Positions 45,871 through 55,200 of a stretch of 64,000 nt of DNA are shown here, in pieces. The stretch covers positions 62,001-126,000 of the forward strand of contig NZ_PPSW01000007.1 in the NCBI RefSeq assembly GCF_005876835.1, given 5' to 3'. The notes below the pieces were generated by a model that saw nothing but the letters and a program-made list of their open reading frames with translations, was not told the origin of the DNA and did not search any database. The stretch comes from Pseudoalteromonas phenolica (lineage in GTDB: Bacteria > Pseudomonadota > Gammaproteobacteria > Enterobacterales > Alteromonadaceae). Each line of letters opens with the position of its first letter. The stretch's first letter is position 1. Both the position numbers and the translations under genes were made by a program.

Positions 45871-46431
45871 TCACTTGCCGTTGTCATGCAACCAATCGCA
45901 TATTGTGTTTTGTATGGACGCAATTGTAGCAACATTTGTGATGAGAAGGTCACTCGATTGACGAACTTGATTGGCTGCGGCAATGTAAACCGCTCGTAAG
46001 TGGTCGTCATACTTTCGCAAATAGTTACTGAGGCTTTTTGTTGGGTCATTGCTATATTTGAGGTGGCGCTGGATCACTCTTAATAAACACACTTCCATAG
46101 GCATATCGAGCATGATCACATAATCAATTAAATGAGCGATTTCAGCCCTCTCTCGTCCAAAGGGTTCTTCAATAAAAATCATAGGCGAACCACATTGTGC
46201 TTTTAATTCACTGAGTGCTTTGGTGAATCTGGGAGACTTTATTTGCGAAACATTTGCACCTTGATGCAACCATGCCTTCATATCTAAAGGGTAAGTATTT
46301 GGCTCAACAAAATCGTCGAACAATAATGTCGGGCTATCAAATACTTCACCAAGACGTTTAATGACTGAGGTCTTCCCTGCGCCAGATACTCCGCTAAGGG
46401 CAATGGCTTTTGCTTGTTTCATTTTAAGCAT
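45871..46431 (-). CDS. P-loop AAA/kinase-like protein
   Basis: A 186-residue cytoplasmic P-loop protein with Walker A GVSGAGKTS at about residues 14-22, FDDF shortly after, and a later Asp-rich strand YVIMLDMPMEVCLLRV near 110. The layout resembles small nucleoside or sugar kinases (uridine-kinase-like), but the substrate is unknown. The ATG at 46431 directly follows the TAA of the racemase gene, with no clear ribosome site, so it is probably translated by re-initiation after the racemase. Confidence 0.75.
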   Translation of the reverse strand: MLKMKQAKAIALSGVSGAGKTSVIKRLGEVFDSPTLLFDDFVEPNTYPLDMKAWLHQGANVSQIKSPRFTKALSELKAQCGSPMIFIEEPFGRERAEIAHLIDYVIMLDMPMEVCLLRVIQRHLKYSNDPTKSLSNYLRKYDDHLRAVYIAAANQVRQSSDLLITNVATIASIQNTICDWLHDNGK

Positions 46432-47133
46432 TTAAAACGTGTCTTTTAACGCAAACGCGACGCCTTGCTGGGCATGAATTTCGGTAGTGTCATACAAAGG
46501 AATGCAGGTACTCGCTTGATTAACCAATAAGGCAATTTCAGTACACCCTAAGATCACAGCTTGTGCACCTTGTTCGTGAAGATGGGTAATAATTTTGAGG
46601 TATTGCTCTTGGGAAGATTCATTGATGATCCCACGGCATAATTCATTGTAGATCACCTGGTGAACAACCTCGCGGTCACCTTTGTTCGGCACAATAACTT
46701 CAATATCAAACTCTTCCTGCAGACGGCCTTTGTAAAAGTCTTGTTCCATTGTGAACTGAGTACCTAATAAACCAACCTTTAAAATACCATCTTGCACTAA
46801 ACGCTGTGCTGTGGCGTCAGCAATATGAAGAATAGGAATGTTAATTTGTGCTTCTATTTCTGGCACTACTTTATGCATGGTATTGGTGCAGATCATCAAA
46901 AAGTCTGCCCCGGCACGTTCAACTGACTTTGCGGCATCGGCGAGAATCACTGCGGTATCGGCCCACTTGCCTTGGTGTTGTAACTGCTCAATTTCGTCGA
47001 AATTAACACTATACATGCAAATTTTTGCCGAGTGTAAACCGCCAAATTTAGCTTTAATACCTTCATTTAAGGCCTTGTAATAGCTTGCCGTAGACTCCCA
47101 ACTCATCCCACCTAAAAGGCCTATTGTTTTCAT
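46432..47133 (-). CDS. Aspartate/glutamate racemase family protein
   Basis: A cofactor-independent amino-acid racemase-type enzyme, 233 residues from the ATG at 47133, which follows AGGAG; the frame extends to 47166 without a better start. The two catalytic Cys are in FLMICTNTMHKV (about residue 83) and ILGCTEIALLV (about 196), and the family opening is IGLLGGMSWESTASYYKALN. It interconverts L- and D-aspartate, glutamate or a related amino acid; E. coli YgeA is a comparable protein. It is first of a short operon with the kinase-like gene. Confidence 0.92.
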   Translation of the reverse strand: MKTIGLLGGMSWESTASYYKALNEGIKAKFGGLHSAKICMYSVNFDEIEQLQHQGKWADTAVILADAAKSVERAGADFLMICTNTMHKVVPEIEAQINIPILHIADATAQRLVQDGILKVGLLGTQFTMEQDFYKGRLQEEFDIEVIVPNKGDREVVHQVIYNELCRGIINESSQEQYLKIITHLHEQGAQAVILGCTEIALLVNQASTCIPLYDTTEIHAQQGVAFALKDTF

Positions 47134-47256
47134 TGTGAGTGCTCCTGTTGATATATTTTTATACACTCACTTTTTCAGAAAATGTCTTAAGCAGCAACCC
47201 TATTTGTCTATAGCTCAATTCTGTCTCTTTGTTCTTGACTTTCATTTCTAGGCTTT

Positions 47257-47853
47257 TTATTTCTGGGCAATGATATAAGTGTGCAACTCTGGATATTGAT
47301 CGAACTCCAGATGCTTAATGGTACAACCCAGTTCCATTAATAACGATACAAAGCCATTTGTACCTAAAGAAGAGTAATAAACCTCAGGACCCATAGCGCA
47401 GTTAGTATGTGCACCTTCTGACTCAGTGCCACCAAACGAGAAAATAAACACACCACCCGCATTTAAACTGTTGACGATTTTAGTAATAACATTGCGCTGC
47501 TCACTTAGAGGAATATGCCAAACACTGTCCCATGCGGTAATAAAGTCATATTTATGGGGTAAGTCGTAACTGCATATATCAGCGTGAACAAAAGTAATGT
47601 ACGGGTGTCGCTGTTTTGCAAACGAAAGCATTTCTTCAGAGACATCTAGACCTGAAACATCAAAGCCTGCTTTTGATAACAACTCAATAAAACGCCCAGT
47701 ACGCCCACAACCAATATCAAGCGCTTTGCCTCTGTTTTGAGTAAAAGCAATGGCTTTCTCATGCTGCGCAATACCGTTAGACATATTGAAAGTTTCGGCA
47801 GCCCAGCACTCGGTTATTTGATCATAGGCTTTGCCTATTTCTTCAGGTGTCAT
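47257..47853 (-). CDS. Class I SAM-dependent methyltransferase
   Basis: A 198-residue methyltransferase with the SAM-binding motif KALDIGCGRTGRFIELLSKA (about 43-62), FDVSGLDVSEEMLSFAKQRH next, and the substrate-side motif DFITAWDSVWHIPLSEQRN. I use the ATG at 47853 rather than the GTG just before it; AAGG lies upstream. The methyl acceptor is unknown. It is the last of three closely spaced genes (GNAT, ACT, methyltransferase) in one direction. Confidence 0.87.
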   Translation of the reverse strand: MTPEEIGKAYDQITECWAAETFNMSNGIAQHEKAIAFTQNRGKALDIGCGRTGRFIELLSKAGFDVSGLDVSEEMLSFAKQRHPYITFVHADICSYDLPHKYDFITAWDSVWHIPLSEQRNVITKIVNSLNAGGVFIFSFGGTESEGAHTNCAMGPEVYYSSLGTNGFVSLLMELGCTIKHLEFDQYPELHTYIIAQK

Positions 47854-47862
47854 CACATAGCC

Positions 47863-48261
47863 TTATTCATTGGCAAATTCTTTTAGTGCTACCAACGCCT
47901 GCTTTACCTTGTCGGTTTGCACAAAAATATGGTCGTGAAAAAACGCCGCCACTACATTCGCGCTAATACCATGCTCTGCCAGTTTGGTGGCAACGGCAGC
48001 GGTTAAACCCACGGCATCTAAGCTGGAGTGTACAGTTAAGGTGATGAGTTTAAACACACCATCAAATTCTAGGTTAGCTTGTTCTGCTTGTTGTTTTTCA
48101 ACAATGACAGTAAGCCCTTCTTGCTCTCTAAAAGTTGCAATTGGTTGTAGAGAAACAACCTCTAAAAGCGCTTTCTCGACGGTACAAAACACAAACTCCC
48201 CAGCTTGTAATTCAGGTGACATGCTTTGTAAAAGTGTATCTAACTCTTTAATGCCAGACAT
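47863..48261 (-). CDS. ACT domain protein
   Basis: A 132-residue protein starting at the ATG at 48261, directly after GGAGAAAAC. It contains tandem ACT-like regions (LTVIVEKQQAEQANLEFDGV and LTLTVHSSLDAVGLTAAVAT) with HGISANVVAAFFHDHIFV near the end, typical of small amino-acid-sensing ACT proteins. It may bind an amino acid to regulate a partner; the partner is unknown. It lies seven bases from the methyltransferase gene. Confidence 0.82.
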   Translation of the reverse strand: MSGIKELDTLLQSMSPELQAGEFVFCTVEKALLEVVSLQPIATFREQEGLTVIVEKQQAEQANLEFDGVFKLITLTVHSSLDAVGLTAAVATKLAEHGISANVVAAFFHDHIFVQTDKVKQALVALKEFANE

Positions 48262-48286
48262 GTTTTCTCCTTTATAAATCAACTTA

Positions 48287-48739
48287 CTACAATGTTGACC
48301 TTTTCAATGACATTGGCACAAATCGTATGCCATTAAACTCACCTTCTTGCTCCGTTATTTCAAACCCATGTTTTAAATAAAAATCGACGGCATTAATTGC
48401 TGAGCGTAGTTTTATCTCTTGCGCATCAGTTGAATCTAGTAATTGCTGCAGTAACTTTTGCCCTATACCTTGCCCTTGCGCTTGATGCGACACAAACAAA
48501 TGCGTGAGGTAATTTCCGGCTCTCATTGCGGCAAAGCCTAGCAGGGTATCATTTGATATCGCTTTTACAGTAACAAAGTCATCGTTATCGAAGGTCGTTT
48601 TTATATCGGGTAGTACGCGAGTCATGTACGCTTGTTTGCCTTGGTCGCTGAAATGCGGCAGCACAGCAGCCTTAGACACGGCTTCGACTAATTTAGTGAT
48701 AGCGACTAAGTCTTCGTGATTAACTCTCTGAATTTCCAT
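48287..48739 (-). CDS. GNAT family N-acetyltransferase
   Basis: A 150-residue acetyltransferase from the ATG at 48739. The acetyl-CoA binding motif is LFVSHQAQGQGIGQKLLQQL, with conserved Gln/Gly positions, followed by AINAVDFYLKHGFEI, the usual GNAT C-terminal strand-helix. The acceptor is unknown. It leads the small operon with the ACT and methyltransferase genes. Confidence 0.88.
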   Translation of the reverse strand: MEIQRVNHEDLVAITKLVEAVSKAAVLPHFSDQGKQAYMTRVLPDIKTTFDNDDFVTVKAISNDTLLGFAAMRAGNYLTHLFVSHQAQGQGIGQKLLQQLLDSTDAQEIKLRSAINAVDFYLKHGFEITEQEGEFNGIRFVPMSLKRSTL

Positions 48740-48877
48740 ATTATCTCGCAAAAGTTTACGCTGTATTTACTGTGAAAGAATAAGCACCTTAACACTAAAT
48801 CATTTAGATACTCGCCAAAATTTTTAAACGCCTTACAATAGCGTGTTTTGTTATGTTTATACTCTCAAGGTTACATT

Positions 48878-49555
48878 TTGAAACTCAGCAAACGCTTAAA
48901 ATTAATCAAGTCTATGGTGCCACCTCACTATGACCATATTTGGGACTGTTGCTGTGATCACGGTTATTTAGGTGCAGCACTTTTAGATAGTCAAAATGAT
49001 GAAACCATTCATTTTGTCGATATTGTACCTGAGCTAATGCAGAGTCTCGAAAGTAAGCTGAAAGCGTTTTATGACGAGTATAACTGGCAAGTTCATTGTT
49101 TAGATGTGTCTCATCTGCCTTTGCAAGACCATAAAGGCAAACATTTAGTGATTATTGCTGGCGTGGGTGGCGATTTAACCACTCAATTTATATCAAGCAT
49201 TAATTCGCAACATCCAAACTTAGACATTGATTACTTAGTTTGCCCCGTGCATCATTTATTCACGCTAAGAGCCAAGCTTAATGAACTAAAATTAGGTTTA
49301 GTTCAAGAGGCTTTAGTTGAAGATAACAAACGTTATTACGAAGTCATGTTGCTGTCATCTGAATCAAACAACCAGCCTGTCTCGGCGGTCGGTGAGCAGA
49401 TCTGGCAAGCTGACAATGAAGTACAACTCGAAATAGCCGAACGATATTTAAAACAAACGCTCAGCCACTACCAACGCATTGCAAAAGGCAAAAATAACGA
49501 TGTGGCGCATATTATTTCTGCTTACGAGCAAGTTAAGCCAACTTTAAGCACTTAG
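48878..49555 (+). CDS. trmK: tRNA (adenine-22-N1)-methyltransferase TrmK family
   Basis: A 225-residue Rossmann-type methyltransferase of the TrmK/DUF633 family, which methylates adenine 22 of certain tRNAs. Features are LSKRLKLIKSMVPPHYDHIW at the start, DCCCDHGYLGAALLDSQ as the SAM site, HFVDIVPELM after it, and VIIAGVGGDLTTQFI as the family's catalytic strand. I choose the TTG at 48878, seven bases after AAGG, because the family begins with this sequence; no ATG is available. The Cys-rich SAM motif is unusual compared with the common D-x-G-x-DHGYL form but keeps the key residues. Confidence 0.82.
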   Translation: MKLSKRLKLIKSMVPPHYDHIWDCCCDHGYLGAALLDSQNDETIHFVDIVPELMQSLESKLKAFYDEYNWQVHCLDVSHLPLQDHKGKHLVIIAGVGGDLTTQFISSINSQHPNLDIDYLVCPVHHLFTLRAKLNELKLGLVQEALVEDNKRYYEVMLLSSESNNQPVSAVGEQIWQADNEVQLEIAERYLKQTLSHYQRIAKGKNNDVAHIISAYEQVKPTLST

Positions 49556-49577
49556 CCATTAATCAACGTAACAACCA

Positions 49578-50198
49578 TCATAACGACATAAAACTAATGT
49601 GCAGCCCAATGCTATTTTCAAAGCCTTCATCATTAAAATAATGACTATAGCCAAATTGCACATGAATACGACGGGTGAACTGGTATTCAATAAACGGCTT
49701 TATGTAGCTCGAGCTTTTGAAATTATCGAGCTCTTGCTCTTCACAGCTGCTACAGCGGAAAATTGATCGGCTAATGTTGTTATAACGATAGCCGCCAAGT
49801 ACACCTATGGTGAGGTTCTCGACTAAGTGATCTTTTAAAATCAAACCCAATTCGCCATAAATTGAGGTACCCGTCACACTCGATTCTCGACTAAGCTTCT
49901 CTCCGGTAACGGCGTTTTTTACATCCTCACTAAACGGGTTATCATCTTCAATGTACACATAGTCTAAACCGATGGCGAACTGGTAAAAGCTACGCGGTTC
50001 ACCTTTGTAATAAATACCAATGGAATGGGCTATATCATCTACTTGCATATCGAGCTCAGTGCCTTCATTAATGTCATTGACACTCAAAGCCTGATAACTA
50101 AAGCCATAAGAATAATTATAAAAATTAACGTTTTCGGCTTTGCTTACACCACTTAACAACAGGGCACCAGCAAATAAAGCATGTTTAGCGTATTTCAT
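49578..50198 (-). CDS. Outer-membrane beta-barrel protein
   Basis: A 206-residue barrel with signal peptide MKYAKHALFAGALLLSGVSKA and repeated amphipathic strands (FYQFAIGLDYVYIEDDN, LTIGVLGGYRYN), ending with SIGLHISFMSL. A CSSCEE motif near residue 150 suggests an external disulfide or metal site. The ribosome site AGAAGGAGAG is strong. It follows the DUF1566 lipoprotein by 12 bp, so the two are likely co-transcribed. Function unknown. Confidence 0.78.
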   Translation of the reverse strand: MKYAKHALFAGALLLSGVSKAENVNFYNYSYGFSYQALSVNDINEGTELDMQVDDIAHSIGIYYKGEPRSFYQFAIGLDYVYIEDDNPFSEDVKNAVTGEKLSRESSVTGTSIYGELGLILKDHLVENLTIGVLGGYRYNNISRSIFRCSSCEEQELDNFKSSSYIKPFIEYQFTRRIHVQFGYSHYFNDEGFENSIGLHISFMSL

Positions 50199-50210
50199 AC
50201 TGCTCTCCTT

Positions 50211-51611
50211 CTATTTGGTATTCGCAGCACAGCTCTTTACAGCATGCACAAAGTGCTTAACGGTGCGAGCGCTATAAAAAATAATACTGTTCTGATATTC
50301 GTAGTTATAACTGCTGTCTTCAAATTTATTATGCGGTGTGCCACTCCAAACCTTACCCATAGGAATATTTGGGAAAGCAAAAGGGTTTAACGCAGGCTCC
50401 TCACAGGCAAATTCATTGTTGGCTTGTAGCTCTTTAATGCTGGGTAATCGCCAATTTGAATTTGGATTTTCATCATTGAGCGTAGCAACATATTGATAAG
50501 CTTGCTGCCAATCCATGAATTCGGCTTCACCTTGTTCGCAGTCTTGACCACTTAACCCAGCTGCGCAATGCTTCCAAATGAGCCCTGTTTGTTTATCGAG
50601 AATATTGCCTTGGTCGTCTTGTAAATAACGCTCAGCGGGGCTGGTAAAACTGATTTTTTCATTACAACGTTGCTTAGAAGCAAATTGCTGACGATTCACC
50701 GCGGTGATTTCTGTGTCACTCAAGGAGCTAGAGAATGCATAGAGGTTGGGGGTGCCTCGCACTGCACGTACCATTCTTGGCTCTGAGCTAACGCCCCCTG
50801 CAACACGGCCATAACTAAAGCCAACCGACCATGCACTATTAGAATCATCCGCATCTAGGTTACTGGTCCAGTAAAAACCCAGTTTAGTATTAGGGAAGTA
50901 ATCTGCATCAATACTTGGTTGAGAGCGCCCATAATGCACCAAGTCTTGTAACTCAATTTTGTTAGGCAGTCGCCAATCATCAAAGCCACAGAGTTTTTTG
51001 GTATTGAGCTTTTCAAGGTAACTTTGCGTGTCGCAGTTATCATCGCATACGCCATTATCTGCGGTTGAGTAGTCTGGTAAGTTTTCATCAAACCAAGAGT
51101 AAGAAAAGCTGCTGTCTTGCGGTAAACCAGAGCCTTCCGGGCTCTTAACTTCCCAAATTAGGCCGGTGACATTATCAAGCACACATTGCCATTGCTCGGC
51201 ATCAGCCGCTAACGGCTGACCTTGCGCATCTAGCTTGGTGTAATCAAAGCTCGCATCACCCGCCCCAACTTTCAGTAAGTTAGCTTGTGTATCTCTGCCT
51301 GTGGTGCAGTCTTGGTTGAACCCCGACTGTAAATCACATTGCGGTAAGTTAGTGTCAGGATAATCCCCCGCAAACGTCACGCCGGTATCGTTATAAGGCG
51401 ACACAATTTCATCACAGGTGCATTCACCGTCGCATTTTGCAATTTCAATTCGCGCTAAGGGTGCAGTTGTATTTGCATTTTGCGAATTTCCCGCTGAGTT
51501 TGAAGTCGTATTATTCGCTGTCGTTTGTTTATTTTCAGCCACAGGCTCATATTTACAACCCACTGTTAAGACCAGTAAAACCAATATTGGCGCAGTTTTC
51601 AGTAAAATCAT
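50211..51611 (-). CDS. DUF1566 (Lcl-type) lipoprotein
   Basis: A 466-residue lipoprotein. The signal peptide MILLKTAPILVLLVLTVGC has its lipobox Cys at residue 19, and a low-complexity Asn/Thr linker follows. It contains two Lcl-type DUF1566 domains with the hallmark pairs TGLIWEV and WRLPNKIELQDLV in the first (about 150-290) and TGLIWKHCA and WRLPSIKELQ in the second (about 340-450). Lcl relatives bind extracellular polymers or proteins such as collagen. Many Cys suggest disulfides. It likely acts on the outer surface with the adjacent barrel protein. Confidence 0.87.
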   Translation of the reverse strand: MILLKTAPILVLLVLTVGCKYEPVAENKQTTANNTTSNSAGNSQNANTTAPLARIEIAKCDGECTCDEIVSPYNDTGVTFAGDYPDTNLPQCDLQSGFNQDCTTGRDTQANLLKVGAGDASFDYTKLDAQGQPLAADAEQWQCVLDNVTGLIWEVKSPEGSGLPQDSSFSYSWFDENLPDYSTADNGVCDDNCDTQSYLEKLNTKKLCGFDDWRLPNKIELQDLVHYGRSQPSIDADYFPNTKLGFYWTSNLDADDSNSAWSVGFSYGRVAGGVSSEPRMVRAVRGTPNLYAFSSSLSDTEITAVNRQQFASKQRCNEKISFTSPAERYLQDDQGNILDKQTGLIWKHCAAGLSGQDCEQGEAEFMDWQQAYQYVATLNDENPNSNWRLPSIKELQANNEFACEEPALNPFAFPNIPMGKVWSGTPHNKFEDSSYNYEYQNSIIFYSARTVKHFVHAVKSCAANTK

Positions 51612-51740
51612 GGTCCATATCTCATTTGTGCCTATTCAATAAAAACTAACGCTCAATTTTCATACCAAAAAAATTGCGCACAAAGTTTGCAATTTCCTCA
51701 GTTAATTTTACAACTTAAGTATATCGATCAGGATTTGATG

Positions 51741-51786
51741 TAACTTAAACCTTAGTTAAGAGGTTTCATTACCTAGGTTTAAGTTA
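51741..51786 (+). promoter_or_regulatory. Inverted repeat upstream of the DUF4956/CotH/VTC operon
   Basis: TAACTTAAACCT (51741-51752) is exactly complementary to AGGTTTAAGTTA (51775-51786), spaced by 22 bases, about 50 bases before the DUF4956 start. It may be a binding site for a dimeric regulator. I cannot assign it to a known operator such as a Pho box. Confidence 0.5.
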
Positions 51787-51835
51787 AGCAGTAATCCACC
51801 GCGCTTATACTGCTAGACCACAAATAGGACTTATT

Positions 51836-52561
51836 ATGGAAACTGTCGACCCCCTCTTAATTGCGTTTTTACCTAAAGACATCCGCTCGATGTTTTTTCC
51901 TTATGCCAGCGTACAACTTGGTGCTTTGATCTTGAACTTGCTGATGGGTTTTATTATGGCGAGTTTGATTGGCTATCACTTTAGAAAGTACGCCAGCGCA
52001 TTTTGTAATCGCCAAGACTTCTCTCGTCTGTTCCCGCTGCTTATGCTCACGGTTATTTTGATCATCACTGTGGTCAAAGCATCGCTTGCTTTAGCGCTTG
52101 GTTTAGTTGGTGCATTATCGATTGTGCGTTTCAGAACGCCCATCAAAGAGCCCGAAGAGCTTGTTTATTTATTCTTAAACATAGGTGTAGCAGTGGCCCT
52201 TGGTGCCGGACAAACCCTTGCAGCCATTGTCGCTTGTGTTGTGACTCTGTTATTAGTGACTTGGGTTAAGAAGCGCCACAGTAAAGATGTGCAAGAGAAT
52301 GGTTTATTTCTATCACTCAACTATCGCAGCGATGACCCCGATGTGAACATTGCTATTTCGGATGTAAAAAACATTTTAGAGCAATATGTTGATCGCCTTG
52401 AATTGCGCCGCTTTGATACTGGCGAGCAACACTTCGATGCCGCTTTCTTTATCTCAATCAAAGAAGCCAAACAAATCGATGAGTTCATGCATGCATTGAA
52501 GCAAAAGTACCAAGGGATCAACATTTCACTGCTTGAGCAACATAATATTGCGGGAGTGTAG
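51836..52561 (+). CDS. DUF4956 membrane protein
   Basis: A 241-residue inner-membrane protein of the DUF4956 family. Hydrophobic segments lie at about 27-47, 66-84, 85-105 and 110-135, with the conserved run VGALSIVRFRTPIKEPEELV between the last two, then a cytoplasmic C-terminal domain (about 150-241). The family's function is unknown, but its genes often lie beside VTC-domain and CotH-like genes, as here. It is first of a three-gene operon, with the next start two bases after its stop. Confidence 0.88.
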   Translation: METVDPLLIAFLPKDIRSMFFPYASVQLGALILNLLMGFIMASLIGYHFRKYASAFCNRQDFSRLFPLLMLTVILIITVVKASLALALGLVGALSIVRFRTPIKEPEELVYLFLNIGVAVALGAGQTLAAIVACVVTLLLVTWVKKRHSKDVQENGLFLSLNYRSDDPDVNIAISDVKNILEQYVDRLELRRFDTGEQHFDAAFFISIKEAKQIDEFMHALKQKYQGINISLLEQHNIAGV

Positions 52562-52563
52562 TT

Positions 52564-55200
52564 ATGAGACTCGATACGCCTAAAGCCGCCTACACCCCAC
52601 CCGAACGCAAGGCGTTTATGCTGGGCGTGTTAATTCTTATATTACTGTTAATACCCTCAGTGAATGCAGTAAAAATAGCTCTTATTCATAACGGCTATGT
52701 TGCCCACTACGAAGATGGTAAGAGCAAACTCATGCAATTGGTGCAAGACATCAGCCTTGCACCTAAGCGCCTGCTGACTGCCGATAAAGACTTGCCTGTT
52801 ATCAAAGTCGATATTAAATATCAGGACTGGCTCAAACTTGAACAAGATAGAAACAACGCGCTTAAAAACGGCATCATTGCCGAGCAGCGCAATCAAGTGA
52901 ATGCCACCCTTTATTTAAACCAACAAAAGTACTTTGCCAAAGTGCGTCTTCAAGGTGACATGCTTGATCATGTTAGCAACGACACCCGTTGGTCATTGCG
53001 CTTTGAACTGAAAAAGAAAAAAGCCTTATTTGAATCTAGAAAATTTGCTTTAGTAGCCCCTAATGTGCGCATTCATCAAGGCCCTAGCTTATTCAGTAAA
53101 ACGATGGAGTTGGCTGACTTTGATATTATTGCGCCTAAAAACATTCCAGTTCGCGTCGTGCTAAACGGTATCGATTGGGGCACCATGTTTGTAGAGCAAG
53201 CCTTTAGCCAATCACTACTTGCTGTGAATGATCGTACCGAAGGATTAATAGCTCGACTCGATATACATGAACAAACTCAAAATAGTGCCGGTGAGATCAC
53301 GCGCGTGCTTAAACCTCGAGAGCTGCAACGCGGCACCATTCTCGGCAACCCAGCTCTGAGCCAACAAAGACAAATTGCACTTGCGCTGCTGGATGACTTT
53401 TTAAATAAAAAACGCCCTGCCAGTGATGTATTTGATGCTAAAAAAATGGGCCAATACTTAGCCACTGTTGACCTATGGGGTGCGTGGCATGCGCTCACAT
53501 GGAATAACTGGCGCTGGTATTACAATCCGCATTTAGCCAAATTTGAACCTATCCAAAGTGATGTAGCGGTTACACCAGCTAAACACAATTGGTTGATGAC
53601 ACCACCAAGCCACGACTTTGTATTATCAAAAGCCATGTTAAATGACCCTATTATTCGCTCTCATTATGATGTGGCTAAGCAAACCTTAATTGAACGTATT
53701 AATCAAAACTTAATATCAGAATTAGAAGCCTATGAGCAAACACTACTGAACAAATTACATGGCGACAGCCCGCTATTGGCGTCTTTTGATTTAACGATTA
53801 TGAAAACCCAAGTCATGTGCTGGCAAAGTGATTACCAAGGTGCTGGTTGCCAAAATATTGGACAGTTTGATGAAAGCTTACATCAACATATGCAAGATTA
53901 CGCAGGCCACGCCAATTGGGATATCTTAGCGCGTTTTAATTCTAGATCTGGAACTGGCGTATTAAAACTCGTAAACAACGATAAAGAACCACTACACTTG
54001 AAAAGTATCACCGGTCTTAATCGCTATGAAGATCGCTCTGAGCTAGAAGAGGTTAACGCGGACTTTCCTCGGGTATTGAACCCTAGTGAGACACTCGACA
54101 TTAACTTACCTGCTGACATTGTCGCAGTTGATTTACGTGCCGCTTTAGCGAGCAAGAAAATTGCAACATTTCAGTTTAAAAAAGACATCGCGCCACTGCA
54201 CTTTATTCCTCGTCCACAGCCATTAAATCAAGCTTTAATGAGTCAATACCCGTTTATTGAAGTCAATGAAGGGTATTGGTTTGTAAAACCCGGAACTTGG
54301 CAAATTAACGACTTTTTAGTCACCCCTGATAACACTGAATTAGTTTTGCCTGCTGGCGCACACTTAGAGTTTGCAACCAAAGCAGGCTTGATGGTGTTCG
54401 GTCACTTAACAGTGAAAGGCACTGCTGACAATCCTGCGTCATTAACCAAGCAAGTCAGTAGCCGAAAATGGTCGGGACTCAGTGTGTTCTCAAACGAGTA
54501 CAGTCCTAAGTCTGTTGTCAGACATCTCAATATCAGCTACTCAAGCAACCCGAAGCTAGGCTTATGGCAGCCACGCGGCGCAACCTATTTTGTTAAAACA
54601 CCAGTGCTGCTTGAAGACATGCACATTAGTGAAAATCAGTCAGAAGATGGCTTAAACATCATTAATGGCGATATCGAAATTAATCGCATGTTGATCACCA
54701 ATGCACTATCTGATGCCTTTGATTGCGATTTCTGTATGGGTACCGTTAACGACAGTGAGTTTAGAAGCATAGGTTTTCGCTCTGGCGGGGACGGTATTGA
54801 TGTCAGTGGTTCAAAACTCACCCTGAATAATGTGTCGTTTAATGGCGTAAGAGACAAAGCCATTTCTGGTGGCGAGCGCAGTCATTTAATCGTGAATACC
54901 GCCCGTTTTAATAACGTTAATTTTGGTTTAGTTGCCAAAGATGATACCAAGATAACAGCAACCAATATCACGGCTAAAAACGTTAAACATCATGCCTTAA
55001 TGAGCTATTCGAAAAAGCCAATTTTTGGTGGCGCAATTTTAGATGTCAGTGAATTTAACTGCTTAGACGCACAGTGCGAGACTAAAATCACCGTCGAAAC
55101 GGGTAGCGTGCTCACCATCAATGGCACCGCAATTGATAGCCAAGACCTCGATGTAAAGGGCCTTTACAGAACAATTATGAAATCGGATAAGCCAAGATGA
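52564..55200 (+). CDS. CotH-like protein with C-terminal right-handed beta-helix
   Basis: An 878-residue protein with one N-terminal membrane segment (LGVLILILLLIPSVNAVKIA), placing the bulk in the periplasm or outside. Residues about 75-420 resemble the CotH kinase-like fold (DLPVIKVDIKYQDWLKLEQD, ARVRLQGDM-like region KVRLQGDMLDHV, and WNNWRWYYNPHLAKFEPIQS). The usual WDxD metal motif is reduced to QSDVA, so kinase activity is doubtful. Residues about 590-860 form parallel beta-helix repeats (GDIEINRMLITNALSDAFDC, then DVSGSKLTLNNVSFNGVRDK), typical of polysaccharide-active or adhesive proteins. It lies between the DUF4956 and VTC genes and overlaps the latter by four bases. Confidence 0.82.
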   Translation: MRLDTPKAAYTPPERKAFMLGVLILILLLIPSVNAVKIALIHNGYVAHYEDGKSKLMQLVQDISLAPKRLLTADKDLPVIKVDIKYQDWLKLEQDRNNALKNGIIAEQRNQVNATLYLNQQKYFAKVRLQGDMLDHVSNDTRWSLRFELKKKKALFESRKFALVAPNVRIHQGPSLFSKTMELADFDIIAPKNIPVRVVLNGIDWGTMFVEQAFSQSLLAVNDRTEGLIARLDIHEQTQNSAGEITRVLKPRELQRGTILGNPALSQQRQIALALLDDFLNKKRPASDVFDAKKMGQYLATVDLWGAWHALTWNNWRWYYNPHLAKFEPIQSDVAVTPAKHNWLMTPPSHDFVLSKAMLNDPIIRSHYDVAKQTLIERINQNLISELEAYEQTLLNKLHGDSPLLASFDLTIMKTQVMCWQSDYQGAGCQNIGQFDESLHQHMQDYAGHANWDILARFNSRSGTGVLKLVNNDKEPLHLKSITGLNRYEDRSELEEVNADFPRVLNPSETLDINLPADIVAVDLRAALASKKIATFQFKKDIAPLHFIPRPQPLNQALMSQYPFIEVNEGYWFVKPGTWQINDFLVTPDNTELVLPAGAHLEFATKAGLMVFGHLTVKGTADNPASLTKQVSSRKWSGLSVFSNEYSPKSVVRHLNISYSSNPKLGLWQPRGATYFVKTPVLLEDMHISENQSEDGLNIINGDIEINRMLITNALSDAFDCDFCMGTVNDSEFRSIGFRSGGDGIDVSGSKLTLNNVSFNGVRDKAISGGERSHLIVNTARFNNVNFGLVAKDDTKITATNITAKNVKHHALMSYSKKPIFGGAILDVSEFNCLDAQCETKITVETGSVLTINGTAIDSQDLDVKGLYRTIMKSDKPR

